A stretch of 64,000 nucleotides of DNA from Algoriphagus winogradskyi. GTDB lineage: Bacteria; Bacteroidota; Bacteroidia; Cytophagales; Cyclobacteriaceae. The stretch covers positions 1 to 64,000 of the forward strand of contig NZ_FXUA01000010.1 in assembly GCF_900182815.1 (NCBI RefSeq). The letters run 5' to 3'. The notes beneath the pieces were generated by a model. It was not told the origin of the DNA and searched no databases. It worked only from the letters and a program-made list of their open reading frames with translations. The position numbers and the translations under genes are program-made. This document shows positions 1 to 8,488 of this stretch, in pieces (position 1 is the stretch's first letter; each line of letters begins with the position of its first letter).

Positions 1-12
1 CTGAAGGGAGCG

Positions 13-43
13 CAAAGGTAAGAGATCATTTCCGACTTCCAAA
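13..43 (-). promoter_or_regulatory. Strong sigma-A promoter, downstream copy of a tandem pair, firing out of the window
   Basis: Read on the minus strand this is TTTG (40-43), a 19-base spacer, then TACCTTTG (13-20). This is an exact match to the Bacteroidota consensus TTTG-N19-TAnnTTTG. It is followed by GCGCTCCC, the same initiation context as the upstream copy (GCACTCCC). Transcription would leave the window at base 1. Such tandem strong promoters are typical of rRNA operons, so an rRNA operon to the left is an inference. Confidence 0.7.
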
Positions 44-136
44 CCCCGCAGCAAAATTAATTTTTTCCGTTTTTCAAACTCTTCCAGAGCAGCTCGCCGC
101 TCTCCCCCGTAACACCGTCTGCGTCGTTTGGGAGTG

Positions 137-167
137 CAAATATCTACCTTTTTTATTTATCGGCAAG
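137..167 (-). promoter_or_regulatory. Sigma-A-like promoter, upstream copy of the tandem pair
   Basis: On the minus strand CTTG (164-167), exactly 19 bases, then GATATTTG (137-144). Each box has one mismatch to the TTTG/TAnnTTTG consensus. It is followed by GCACTCCC and a GC-rich leader of about 90 bases before the second promoter. The shared CTCCC initiation sequence of the two copies and their identical spacer length support a genuine tandem promoter region directed leftwards. Confidence 0.55.
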
Positions 168-238
168 AGAATATCTGAGATTAAAGCCTCTTTTCTGGTA
201 AGCTCCTGATAGAGACGGGGAAAAGTTTCCACAAAATA

Positions 239-273
239 AAAATGCCCTGATGACATAATCATCAAGGCATTTT
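239..273 (-). terminator. Terminator hairpin behind the first DUF1080 gene
   Basis: A 15-bp stem with one mismatch (AAAATGCCCTGATGA against TCATCAAGGCATTTT) and a 5-base loop. In the minus direction it is followed by a T-rich tract. It lies 20 bases past the stop codon at 293 and separates that gene from the rRNA-type promoters. Confidence 0.75.
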
Positions 274-292
274 CTACATAACTTTTGGTATA

Positions 293-889
293 TTAAAGCT
301 TTTTCAAAACAATATTTCGCCAATAAACTTTTATCCCACCACCATCGTGGATTTGAAGGTTAACGCCACCTTTTCCTGCTCCTATTTTAGCATCAGAGAA
401 GTTGACCATTTCTACTCCATTAAGATAAGAAGTAACATTATCTCCTTTTACTACAATCTTCATTTTGTTCCATTCTCCAAACTTCAAGTTCTTGTCTTTT
501 TCAGGATCAGGCTTTACCAACCAGCCTCTACCGTAAGATTCGTAGATCCCGCCAGTATCATGACCTGGAGGCGCAACTTCTACTTGCCACCCAGAAACTT
601 TTGTGCCTTCTACTGTAGATCTGATAAAAACGCCTGAATTTCCATTGGCCTCTTGCTTGAATTCTAAGGTAATTTCAAAATCATCGTACTCTTCATCTGT
701 ACCTAAATAACCATATCCTTTATCAGGTCCACTTTCTGAAATCAACAAGCCATCCTCCACGTACCATTTCTCTGTACCATAAATGGTCCAACCGGAAAGG
801 TCCTTGCCGTTAAAGAGTTTAATTTTCTTCTGCGCGTAAGCAAAATTTACAAATGCTAACAAGAGCATCACCACTATTACCTTTTTCAT
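293..889 (-). CDS. DUF1080 / 3-keto-disaccharide hydrolase family protein, secreted
   Basis: A 198-residue exported protein of the DUF1080 family, which folds as a concanavalin-like jelly roll; characterised members hydrolyse 3-keto-glycosides. The start at 889 gives a clean signal peptide (MKKVIVVMLLLAFVNFAYA, cleavage before Q20). The open frame runs further upstream but without sense. Family signatures are LFNGKDLSGW just after the signal, GNSGVFIRS in the middle and LQIHDGGGIKVYWRNI at the end. The second DUF1080 gene lies 112 bases upstream on the same strand, so the two are probably co-transcribed and act on the same exported substrate. The substrate cannot be read from the sequence. 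Confidence 0.88.
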   Translation of the reverse strand: MKKVIVVMLLLAFVNFAYAQKKIKLFNGKDLSGWTIYGTEKWYVEDGLLISESGPDKGYGYLGTDEEYDDFEITLEFKQEANGNSGVFIRSTVEGTKVSGWQVEVAPPGHDTGGIYESYGRGWLVKPDPEKDKNLKFGEWNKMKIVVKGDNVTSYLNGVEMVNFSDAKIGAGKGGVNLQIHDGGGIKVYWRNIVLKKL

Positions 890-1001
890 ATGTTTATAAT
901 TTATCATTCTTATGTCATCTATCCTATCCTTGCTCCATTCTGTAAAGGCAAGCATTAATTGAAATACTAGCCACGAATTATACTTGAGTATATGCTCGGA
1001 A

Positions 1002-1766
1002 TTACAATTTTCTAATCTTAATATTTTTAAACCAGGTCTCAGCTCCATGATCCTGAAGTGAGATTAACCCTGTTTTTGAAATTGCATAATCAGGAAAATC
1101 ATTCCACTTACCCGAATTACGTGCCGTTGTCCATGCTTCAGAGTAAGGAACGAACTCAACGGTCTTTTTCCCATTCAAATAATAACTTGATCCCTCTTCT
1201 GAGAAAATGATTTTGGAAGTATTCCATTCTCCTGCGGGTTTAACTGCTCCTTCGTAATCCGGCTCTGTCATTGCATAATCCGCGCCAATTGACTGCCATT
1301 TTTCCAGAGGTTCGGCAAAACCCAACTGATCTATCATCTGATATTCTGGCCCAGTCTCGTATGGAGCATCGTATTTTGGATCCTCTACCACATGATAAAG
1401 TACTCCACTATTTCCTCCCGGCGCTATTTTCCAAGTCCATTCCATTTCAAATTGCTCAAATTCCACAGGACCAAATACGATATCGCCTCCTATATCACCA
1501 CCTTTTCCTAATGCTTTCAAAGCTCCATCTTCTACTGTCCAGCCATCTGAAGGAAAGCTATCTCCGTTGAAAGCTCGCCAACCATCGGTATTAGTACCGT
1601 CAAAAAGTAACATCCAGCCATCAGCTTTCTCTTCCTCTGTAAGTGAGTTCTCTGGCACCAAAACCTCTTCAACAACTGTTTCAGTAACAGAATCTTCTGC
1701 TGGCTTAGGCCCACATGACCAAGCTAAGGCTAATAATGCCACCCAAGCGTATTTTGTGTTTTTCAT
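1002..1766 (-). CDS. DUF1080 / 3-keto-disaccharide hydrolase family lipoprotein
   Basis: A 254-residue lipoprotein of the DUF1080 family. The N-terminus is a lipoprotein signal with lipobox LAWSC (Cys18), followed by an acidic, Pro-rich linker of about 30 residues. The domain begins near residue 50 with LLFDGTNTDGWRAFNGD; GNSGVLYHV and the closing SLQDHGAETWFKNIKIRKL are the other family landmarks. The mature protein is expected on the outer membrane or periplasmic face. It lies upstream of a smaller secreted paralogue, and together they suggest a small extracytoplasmic glycoside-processing unit. The family call is firm, the exact substrate unknown. Confidence 0.9.
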   Translation of the reverse strand: MKNTKYAWVALLALAWSCGPKPAEDSVTETVVEEVLVPENSLTEEEKADGWMLLFDGTNTDGWRAFNGDSFPSDGWTVEDGALKALGKGGDIGGDIVFGPVEFEQFEMEWTWKIAPGGNSGVLYHVVEDPKYDAPYETGPEYQMIDQLGFAEPLEKWQSIGADYAMTEPDYEGAVKPAGEWNTSKIIFSEEGSSYYLNGKKTVEFVPYSEAWTTARNSGKWNDFPDYAISKTGLISLQDHGAETWFKNIKIRKL

Positions 1767-1889
1767 AGTACGATTAATTACAAACTAATTAAAGTCAAAA
1801 GTTAATTGATTTTTTTAATAAAGTCCTTCGGGTAAATGAATTTTTTCATGAGCGGTATAGGGAAGAACCTCCTATTCCTTTTACTAATT

Positions 1890-2648
1890 TCAAATATTCT
1901 CGAAATAGGATTTAGCTTTCAAAAGCCTACTACCATACCATGAAAACATCTCCCCGTCTACTATTCTAATTTTAGCTTTCGGCAACAAGGATTGGTAGAA
2001 CTCAATATGACTATCTTTAAATGGAAAAGGCTCCGAACTAAGCAATAGGTTTTCAGGATTCAATTCAACCAGTTCCTTCTCAGATAGCTCTGGATATCGC
2101 GCAGTCTGAATTAAATTCTCATACCCAGCAAAATCCAACATCTCATTTATAAAGGTATTAGTTCCTACTACCATAATTGGATTCTTCCAAATCAAATAAA
2201 TGGCAGAGCCTTTCTTTTGAAATGGTATTTCAAAGTCCGAGTTCAATTGCTTAATGATTGCTTCAGCTTTCTCTTCCGCATCTAGCATTTCTCCCAAACC
2301 CTCGATCATCTCCAAACTATCAGCCAGCGTATAGATATCACTCATCCAAACAGGGTACTTCCCCATTAGCTCTTCTATTCCTACCTGCTCATTCTCCTCC
2401 TTATTACCAATAATTAAATCCGGGTATAAAGAATCAATGACATCCATTCGATAGTCCTTTGTTCCACCGATAATTGTTTTTCGATTTTTGAGTTCAAGCG
2501 GATGAATACAAAACTTGGTCACACCTACAATTCTCTCCTCCAAACCCAAATCAACCAACAGTTCAGTCTGAGATGGAACGAGTGAGATGATCCGTTTAGG
2601 AGTTGAAGGAAGTGCTATTCTTCGCTTAAGTTGATCTAGGTATTCCAT
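1890..2648 (-). CDS. Helical-backbone metal receptor / ABC solute-binding-like protein without signal peptide
   Basis: A 252-residue protein of the TroA/BtuF-like periplasmic-binding fold. The start of the fold (PKRIISLVPSQTELLVDLGLEERIVGVTKFC) and the motif IGGTKDYRMDVIDSLYPDLIIG are typical of cobalamin or iron-siderophore binding proteins. No signal peptide or lipobox precedes the domain and there is no upstream extension that could supply one, so by sequence it is cytoplasmic. No transporter permease or ATPase is adjacent. It may bind a tetrapyrrole or corrinoid inside the cell, but the ligand cannot be assigned. A terminator hairpin sits just upstream, so it needs its own promoter or read-through. 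Confidence 0.75.
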   Translation of the reverse strand: MEYLDQLKRRIALPSTPKRIISLVPSQTELLVDLGLEERIVGVTKFCIHPLELKNRKTIIGGTKDYRMDVIDSLYPDLIIGNKEENEQVGIEELMGKYPVWMSDIYTLADSLEMIEGLGEMLDAEEKAEAIIKQLNSDFEIPFQKKGSAIYLIWKNPIMVVGTNTFINEMLDFAGYENLIQTARYPELSEKELVELNPENLLLSSEPFPFKDSHIEFYQSLLPKAKIRIVDGEMFSWYGSRLLKAKSYFENI

Positions 2649-2661
2649 GTAAAAGCAAAAA

Positions 2662-2687
2662 AGTCCACAGGTTTTTAGCTGTGGACT
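2662..2687 (-). terminator. Terminator behind the M42 peptidase gene
   Basis: A perfect 9-bp stem, AGTCCACAG against CTGTGGACT, with an 8-base loop. In the minus direction it is followed by TTTTTTGCTTTT. It begins 7 bases past the stop codon at 2694. Confidence 0.75.
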
Positions 2688-2693
2688 CCGTAC

Positions 2694-3758
2694 TTATTTT
2701 ATATATCTAAAATCAAATGTAGGATCAAAATCCACTAAGAACTCATACATCAAGTTGATCACCTGCTCGATGTCATCTTTACTGGCAGTTTCTACGGTGG
2801 TATGCATGTATTTCAAAGGAAGTGAAATCAATGCCGATGGCACTCCTTCATTTGAATAAGCAAAAGCATCGGTATCTGTGCCAGTACCTCGTGAGGCTGC
2901 AGCTCTTTGAAATGGAATATCATTCTTTTTCGCTGTCGCAATAATCAGATCCAATAACTTCTTGTGCACCGAAGCGCCCACTGGCAAAACTGGCCCTTTG
3001 CCTGCAGTGAAATCTCCACTAGTCACCTTATTATATAGAGGAGCTGTCGTATCATGGCAAACGTCCGTAATAATTGCAGCATTAGGCTTGATTTTGGCAG
3101 CGATCATTTGAGCGCCACGAAGACCAATTTCCTCTTGTACGGCATTTACTATATAGAGCCCAAAAGGTAATTCTATGTTATTCTCTTTGATTCTCTTGGC
3201 AACTTGGGCGATCATGTATCCGCCGATTCTGTTATCCAAAGCTCGGCCAGAGTAGTATTTGCCATTCAATTCAGTCAACTCATCTTTAAATGTGATCACA
3301 CATCCTACGTGAATACCCATTTCCTCCACCTCATCTTTGGATCTTGCTCCTACATCGATGAAGATATTGTCTAAAGTCGGCGCATCTTCTTTTCCTTCTT
3401 TTCTCACATGGATCGCCGGCCAGCCAAATACTCCAGGAAGCACACCTTTATCTGTATGAATATTTACCCGCATGGATGGAGCGATCATATGATCGGAGCC
3501 TCCATTGCGACGGACATAGATATAGCCGTCATCTTTAATGTAGTTAACGAACCAGCTAATCTCATCCGCATGCGCTTCAATCACGACCTTATATTCTGCC
3601 TCTGGGTTGATCACCGCAACAGCAGTTCCATAATTATCTGTGAAATAATCATCCGCAAAAGGCTTGACGTAATCCAGCCAAATCTGTTGACCTGAAGCTT
3701 CAAAGCCTGTTGGGGAAGCGTTGTTGAGATACTTATATAAAAAGGTATTCGAATCCAT
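2694..3758 (-). CDS. M42 family metallopeptidase (glutamyl aminopeptidase / FrvX type)
   Basis: A 354-residue cytoplasmic di-metal aminopeptidase. The metal ligands of the family are visible in order: the His-Asp of VIEAHADEISW, the Asp of SGRALDNRIGGY, the Glu pair of VQEEIGLRGAQ (general base and ligand), the Asp of ITDVCHDTTAP and the His of MHTTVETASKDD. Length and full N-terminus (TGFEASGQQIWLDYV) match the family, whose members form large tetrahedral peptidase particles that finish cytosolic peptide breakdown. The carboxylase gene ends 35 bases upstream, so it is probably in the same transcript. Substrate preference is not deducible. Confidence 0.92.
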   Translation of the reverse strand: MDSNTFLYKYLNNASPTGFEASGQQIWLDYVKPFADDYFTDNYGTAVAVINPEAEYKVVIEAHADEISWFVNYIKDDGYIYVRRNGGSDHMIAPSMRVNIHTDKGVLPGVFGWPAIHVRKEGKEDAPTLDNIFIDVGARSKDEVEEMGIHVGCVITFKDELTELNGKYYSGRALDNRIGGYMIAQVAKRIKENNIELPFGLYIVNAVQEEIGLRGAQMIAAKIKPNAAIITDVCHDTTAPLYNKVTSGDFTAGKGPVLPVGASVHKKLLDLIIATAKKNDIPFQRAAASRGTGTDTDAFAYSNEGVPSALISLPLKYMHTTVETASKDDIEQVINLMYEFLVDFDPTFDFRYIK

Positions 3759-3793
3759 TGAAAATTGTATTTGATAATTGATAATTGAATTTA

Positions 3794-5377
3794 TTAAAGC
3801 GGAATATTCCCGTGCTTCTTCCTCGGAATTTTATCGACTTTGTTTTCAAGCATTTTGAAGGCTTTGATTAGTTTGACCCTAGTTTCCGAAGGCATGATCA
3901 CTTCATCAATAAATCCTCGATGTGCAGCCCGATATGGGTTGGCAAACTTATCCGTGTACTCATCTACTTTTTCCTGCAGCTTAGCTTCGGGATCTTCGGC
4001 TTCTGCGATCTCTTTCTTGAAAATAATCTCCGAAGCTCCCTTTGCTCCCATTACAGCGATCTCTGCAGTAGGCCAAGCAAAGTTCAAATCTGCACCAATG
4101 TGTTTAGAATTCATTACATCATATGCACCCCCATATGCTTTTCTGGTAATGACCGTAATTCTAGGAACAGTTGCTTCTGAGAAAGCATACAGCAATTTAG
4201 CTCCATTGACGATTATCCCATTCCATTCTTGATCTGTGCCAGGCAAAAATCCAGGCACATCTACCAAGACCAAAAGTGGGACATTGAAACTGTCGCAAGT
4301 TCTTACGAAGCGAGCAGCTTTTACAGAAGCATCATTATCCAAAACTCCAGCCATAGACTGAGGTTGATTTCCGACAATACCAATACTTCTACCCGCAATT
4401 CTGGCGTAACCAACAACAATATTGTCGGCAAAGTTTTCATGAATCTCTAAAAAGGAATCCTCATCTACGATTCCTTTCACAGCATCACGAATATCATATG
4501 GCTGGTTTGGGTTATCCGGAATCAAACTATCGAGCTCCTTTCGGCTTTCATCCTCCAAAAGTTCATAAGGATAAACTGGAGCGATTTCCTCACAGTTCTG
4601 AGGCATATAGCTCAATATCTTTTTGATATGCTGGATACATTCCAACTCATTTGCACAAGCAAAATGCGTCACACCGCTTTTAGTGCTGTGAGCTGAAGCC
4701 CCGCCAAGTTCCTCAGCAGTTACATTTTCTTGAGTGACGGTTTTAACCACATTTGGCCCAGTCACAAACATATAGGAGGTGTTTTCCACCATTAATATAA
4801 AGTCGGTAATCGCAGGGGAATAAACTGCTCCACCAGCACATGGCCCCATGATCGCAGAGATCTGAGGTACAACTCCAGAAGCAAGTGTATTTCTATAAAA
4901 TATATCGGCATATCCCCCAAGTGAATTCACCCCCTCTTGGATCCGAGCTCCCCCAGAATCATTCAATCCAATCACAGGAGCACCATTTTTCATAGCCATA
5001 TCCATGATTTTGCAGATTTTCTCTGCATGTGTTTCGGAAAGAGAACCTCCAAAAACGGTAAAATCCTGGGAAAATACATAGACTAACCGCCCATTGACTT
5101 CTCCGTACCCGGTAATCACACCATCACCCAGGTAATGTTCTTTGTCCAGGCCAAAATCCTTTGCTCGATGCATGACGAATTTATCAATCTCCTGAAAAGT
5201 ACCTTCATCCAACAATAACTCCACACGCTCACGAGCAGTGAGTTTTCCTTTTTTGTGTTGAGAAGCTATTCTTTTTTCTCCTCCACCAAGGAGTGCCTCC
5301 GCATTTTTCTGCTTTAGCAGCTCTATCTTTCCTTCCTTTCCGGGCAAATTATAATTGGGTTTATCCTGATTGCTCAT
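3794..5377 (-). CDS. Acyl-CoA carboxylase carboxyltransferase (beta) subunit, propionyl-CoA carboxylase type
   Basis: A 527-residue biotin-dependent carboxyltransferase that would carboxylate propionyl-CoA or a related acyl-CoA together with a biotin carboxylase/carrier subunit, which is not in this window. Both crotonase-like halves are complete: GLNDSGGARIQEGVNSLGGY with GPCAGGAVYSPA in the N-half, and DVPGFLPGTDQEWNGII with KAYGGAYDVM in the C-half. The frame also opens at 5401, but a promoter -7 box lies on that codon (5399-5406), so transcription would begin inside the longer reading; the start at 5377 (MSNQDKPNY) is preferred. Methylmalonyl-CoA decarboxylase alpha subunits look similar, but no partner genes support that alternative. 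Confidence 0.9.
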   Translation of the reverse strand: MSNQDKPNYNLPGKEGKIELLKQKNAEALLGGGEKRIASQHKKGKLTARERVELLLDEGTFQEIDKFVMHRAKDFGLDKEHYLGDGVITGYGEVNGRLVYVFSQDFTVFGGSLSETHAEKICKIMDMAMKNGAPVIGLNDSGGARIQEGVNSLGGYADIFYRNTLASGVVPQISAIMGPCAGGAVYSPAITDFILMVENTSYMFVTGPNVVKTVTQENVTAEELGGASAHSTKSGVTHFACANELECIQHIKKILSYMPQNCEEIAPVYPYELLEDESRKELDSLIPDNPNQPYDIRDAVKGIVDEDSFLEIHENFADNIVVGYARIAGRSIGIVGNQPQSMAGVLDNDASVKAARFVRTCDSFNVPLLVLVDVPGFLPGTDQEWNGIIVNGAKLLYAFSEATVPRITVITRKAYGGAYDVMNSKHIGADLNFAWPTAEIAVMGAKGASEIIFKKEIAEAEDPEAKLQEKVDEYTDKFANPYRAAHRGFIDEVIMPSETRVKLIKAFKMLENKVDKIPRKKHGNIPL

Positions 5378-5398
5378 AGTATAGTTTTTAGACTTGCT

Positions 5399-5429
5399 CA
5401 AATATAACAGGCTTTGTTAGCTATGGAAA
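5399..5429 (-). promoter_or_regulatory. Promoter of the acyl-CoA carboxylase gene
   Basis: Minus strand TTTC (5426-5429), 19-base spacer, TATATTTG (5399-5406). The -7 box is exact and the -33 box has one mismatch to the Bacteroidota consensus. The expected start of transcription is near 5393, about 15 bases before the ATG at 5377, which decides against the upstream ATG at 5401. Confidence 0.6.
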
Positions 5430-5678
5430 GGATTGTTTCCAGATGTAAATATTGTAAAAAGAAAGTAGTAAAAGCTGTTAGGAAAAATCCATAGCCAAGG
5501 AAGCTTTCGCCAGCACAGCTTCAGTAGGCTACTAGTTGTCGCTGTTCATCTCCGTGAAACCTCAGCGCGTGCTGTGATGAACTAGTTTTCAGAAAAAAAT
5601 CAGGCAATTAAATTTATATGGAAAGACCTCATTTCAAATAACTTTCTATATTCGCCCATCTTTAAAAATTGGCAGCGT

Positions 5679-6623
5679 ATGAGTACCCGAAAGGCGGCGG
5701 TAATTGACATGGGCACCAATACATTTCATTTGTTATTGGTAGAATTGGATGATGTAACTTTTAAAACAATTTACAAGGAGAAAATCCCTGTCAAATTGGG
5801 AAAAGGCGGAATCAATCAAAATAATCTTGCTGAAGATGCAGTAAAAAGAGCGTATCATACGCTTAAACATTTTAAAAACCTGATCGATGGTGAAAACATA
5901 GATCAGGTTTTTGCTTTTGCTACCTCTGCTGTACGTAATGCTAAAAATGGCCCTGAATTCGTCCAAACGGTCAAAGAAACCATTGGTATTAACATTCAAG
6001 TACTATCCGGCGAAGAAGAAGCCCAAATGATTTATCAGGGTATTCGTTTATCTGGATCTCTTAATGGGCAAACCGAACTAATGATGGATATTGGTGGTGG
6101 TTCGGTCGAATTCATCATAGGCAACAGTCAGGAATCACTTTGGAAACAAAGTTTCGAAATCGGTGGACAGCGCCTGTTGGAGCTTTTTCATTACCACGAC
6201 CCAATTTTACCTGAAGAAATCGATAAGCTGGAAAGTTATTTGGAAGAAAAGCTTCAGCCACTAATCCAAGCGATTCAAAAATACAAACCTTCAGGTCTAG
6301 TAGGAGCTTCAGGCACTTTTGACACCCTCACAGACATTTACTTTGAATCCATGCTCCAGTGCAAACTCACTGGACGGCATGTATTTGAGCTTCCCGTAGA
6401 AGAATACGAGGCGATTCATCGTATGATTTTGAGTAAAAACAAGGAAGAACGCCTCCTGATTCCTGGTATGATTCCCATGAGAGTAGATATGATTGTAGTC
6501 GCATCAAGTTTAATCGAGTTTATTTTGCGTTATATTGAAGTGGATTTCATCACCTGCTCCCATTATGCATTGAAAGAAGGAGCAATCGCTTCCTTGCTTA
6601 TTCCGGAGCAGACAGCTCTTTAA
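5679..6623 (+). CDS. Ppx/GppA family phosphatase (exopolyphosphatase-like)
   Basis: A 314-residue protein of the ASKHA superfamily, expected to cleave terminal phosphate from polyphosphate or pppGpp. The phosphate-binding motifs are in order: AVIDMGTNTFHLL at the N-terminus, ATSAVRNAKNG, LSGEEEAQMIYQGI, MDIGGGSVEFI and GASGTFDTLTDI. It has the short two-domain form and lacks the C-terminal HD domain of the long E. coli enzymes, so it resembles the compact Ppx2/GppA-like proteins of Bacteroidota. It is transcribed alone from a 277-base gap after the divergently oriented carboxylase gene. Polyphosphatase versus pppGpp phosphatase cannot be separated from sequence. Confidence 0.9.
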   Translation: MSTRKAAVIDMGTNTFHLLLVELDDVTFKTIYKEKIPVKLGKGGINQNNLAEDAVKRAYHTLKHFKNLIDGENIDQVFAFATSAVRNAKNGPEFVQTVKETIGINIQVLSGEEEAQMIYQGIRLSGSLNGQTELMMDIGGGSVEFIIGNSQESLWKQSFEIGGQRLLELFHYHDPILPEEIDKLESYLEEKLQPLIQAIQKYKPSGLVGASGTFDTLTDIYFESMLQCKLTGRHVFELPVEEYEAIHRMILSKNKEERLLIPGMIPMRVDMIVVASSLIEFILRYIEVDFITCSHYALKEGAIASLLIPEQTAL

Positions 6624-6691
6624 GCCTTTCTAAAAAATTTCATTTCTTATATTTGGCTGGTAGTTTTTCACCAGATTAATCCACTATTCCT

Positions 6692-7762
6692 ATGACCTAT
6701 TCCTTCGAACAACTTCACGCTTTTACGCTAGGCATGCTTACTAAAATCGGCTGTCCGGAAGACCAAGCTAAAACTGCAGCGAATGTATTACTGTCTGCAG
6801 ATCTGCGTGGTGTAGATAGTCATGGGGTAGCTAGACTTTCCGGATATGTGCGTTTGTGGGAGAAAGGAAGGATAAATGCTATGCCAAATGTGCGTGTCGT
6901 TCACGAAACACCTTCCACTGCTGTCGTTGATGGAGACGGTGGATTGGGCTTGGTTGTAGCTCCATTTGCAATGAAAGTTGCTATTGAAAAAGCTAAGATT
7001 GCCGGCACAGGTTGGGTCTCTGTGAAGAATTCAAATCATTACGGCATCGCAGGTTACCATGCTATGCAGGCTTTGGATCATGACATGATTGGGATTTCCC
7101 TGACGAATGCCAGTCCACTGGTCGCTCCGACTTTTTCACAGGAGAGACTTCTAGGCACAAATCCAATCGCTGTTGCAATCCCTGCAAAAGACCAACCTCC
7201 TTTTGTGGCAGATTTGGCTACGACAACTGCTGCGAACGGTAAATTAGAAATCCTTCAAAGAAAAGGAATGGATACACCAACTGGCTGGGTTCAAGACAAA
7301 GAAGGAAATCCAACTACTTCCGCCAATGGTGTAAAAGACGGTGGAGCATTACTACCTCTTGGTGGCGATAGAGAACATGGCTCTCATAAAGGCTATGCGT
7401 TGGGTTCTGTTGTAGACATTTTTTCTGCAGTGCTTTCGGGCGCCAATTATGGCCCTTGGGTTCCTCCTTTCGTTGCTTTTTTGGAACCGGACCCGAATCC
7501 GGTCGGAGAAGGAATCGGCCATTTCTTCGGTGCAATGCGAGTGGATGCTTTCCGCCCTGCAGACGAATTCAAAGCACATATGGATAATTGGATCACTAGA
7601 TTCAGAGCGGCTAAACCTACACCTGGCAATGAGAAGGTATTGATCCCAGGTGATCCTGAGCGGGAATTAGAAGCTATTCGCATGAAAGATGGAATTCCTT
7701 TGCTAGATCCAGTGGTAAAGGATTTGACTGAATTGGGAGAGCGATTTGGGGTGAAGTTTTGA
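6692..7762 (+). CDS. Ldh family (malate/L-lactate/ureidoglycolate dehydrogenase-like) oxidoreductase
   Basis: A 356-residue NAD(P)-dependent dehydrogenase of the non-Rossmann YlbC/ComC (Ldh_2) family, acting on 2-hydroxy acids. Characteristic segments are ADLRGVDSHGVARL with the conserved His, VKNSNHYGIAGYHAM, LGTNPIAVAIP and the glycine-rich SHKGYALGSVVDIFSAVLSGA. Length is normal. It follows the phosphatase gene by 68 bases with no clear terminator. The substrate cannot be fixed: malate, sulfolactate and ureidoglycolate enzymes share these motifs and no pathway gene is adjacent. The downstream spacer begins with a short-period G/T-rich repeat. Confidence 0.9.
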   Translation: MTYSFEQLHAFTLGMLTKIGCPEDQAKTAANVLLSADLRGVDSHGVARLSGYVRLWEKGRINAMPNVRVVHETPSTAVVDGDGGLGLVVAPFAMKVAIEKAKIAGTGWVSVKNSNHYGIAGYHAMQALDHDMIGISLTNASPLVAPTFSQERLLGTNPIAVAIPAKDQPPFVADLATTTAANGKLEILQRKGMDTPTGWVQDKEGNPTTSANGVKDGGALLPLGGDREHGSHKGYALGSVVDIFSAVLSGANYGPWVPPFVAFLEPDPNPVGEGIGHFFGAMRVDAFRPADEFKAHMDNWITRFRAAKPTPGNEKVLIPGDPERELEAIRMKDGIPLLDPVVKDLTELGERFGVKF

Positions 7763-7851
7763 GGATGTGGGGTGTTGGATGTCGGGTGACCGATGTTAGC
7801 GGAACGTACTACCTTACATAGCGTTGATCGTTTAAAAGAATATCGTTTGAA

Positions 7852-8400
7852 ATGAAAAACTGGTTTATAATTCTTCTCCTTATATTTTTTTCATCCTGCA
7901 GGAGCAAAAATTCTAGTTCCTTAAAAAAAACCAGTGATACTCTTTCGGTTGAGTTTTCAGAATACATGTTTAAGAATGGACCTTTCAGATTGCATAAGCA
8001 AATCCTGATTAAACAGTTTACAAAGGATTCAACGAGCTATTCTTATTATGATTCTTTAGGGACAACCCTCTTAAGGTCATATTCTCTTATCACTGACAAT
8101 GATCAAATTGAAATTAACACAAACTACCCTACTAGCGATTATGGAAATAGGTTGGGTTTAGTCTATGAGGAGAATACTATTGATACGTTACAATTATTAA
8201 AGTATCAAATTCTTAATCCTCCTCTTGATGGAGATGGAGCAATCGTAATTTGTCCAGAGTATGGTATAGTTGGACAATATTCATATACCTGGGGTATAAG
8301 TAATATCCTTACCAAATGGGGAGAGCAAGAGGTCCCCTCTCAACTTGTAGGTATTTTAAATAGTGACAAATTTATAAGCACTACTAAATTACCTAAATAA
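7852..8400 (+). CDS. Hypothetical lipoprotein
   Basis: A 182-residue predicted lipoprotein of unknown function. The N-terminus MKNWFIILLLIFFSSC is a short lipoprotein signal with Cys16 as the lipidation site, followed by a Ser/Lys-rich linker. The body is mainly polar with alternating hydrophobic residues, suggesting a beta-rich domain. I recognise no family. It opens an accessory stretch (7.8-10.6 kb) in which several small genes look decayed. The codon use is AT-richer than in the flanking metabolic genes. No partner gene indicates a role. Confidence 0.7.
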   Translation: MKNWFIILLLIFFSSCRSKNSSSLKKTSDTLSVEFSEYMFKNGPFRLHKQILIKQFTKDSTSYSYYDSLGTTLLRSYSLITDNDQIEINTNYPTSDYGNRLGLVYEENTIDTLQLLKYQILNPPLDGDGAIVICPEYGIVGQYSYTWGISNILTKWGEQEVPSQLVGILNSDKFISTTKLPK

Positions 8401-8488
8401 GGTGTTGTTAATTAGCTTTTATTAATGATTCAAAAGTTCCGAACTTTTTTAACTTTAAAGAATCCTATCCAAATCAAACAGATCCGAC

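Noticed and set aside
74..265. 63-codon frame on the minus strand
   Set aside because: It covers one promoter and a terminator hairpin, and its translation has no protein character.
3840..4232. 130-codon frame antisense to the acyl-CoA carboxylase gene
   Set aside because: A shadow of a strongly coding gene on the opposite strand; the same applies to long antisense frames in ilvD (26536-26949), prfC (55703-56224) and the sigma factor gene (33657-34016).
5402..5678. Small RNA or mobile element in the gap before the Ppx/GppA gene
   Set aside because: There is an inverted pair GTTCATC (5544-5550) and GATGAAC (5576-5582), but the arms are short and the loop long; nothing further supports an RNA gene.
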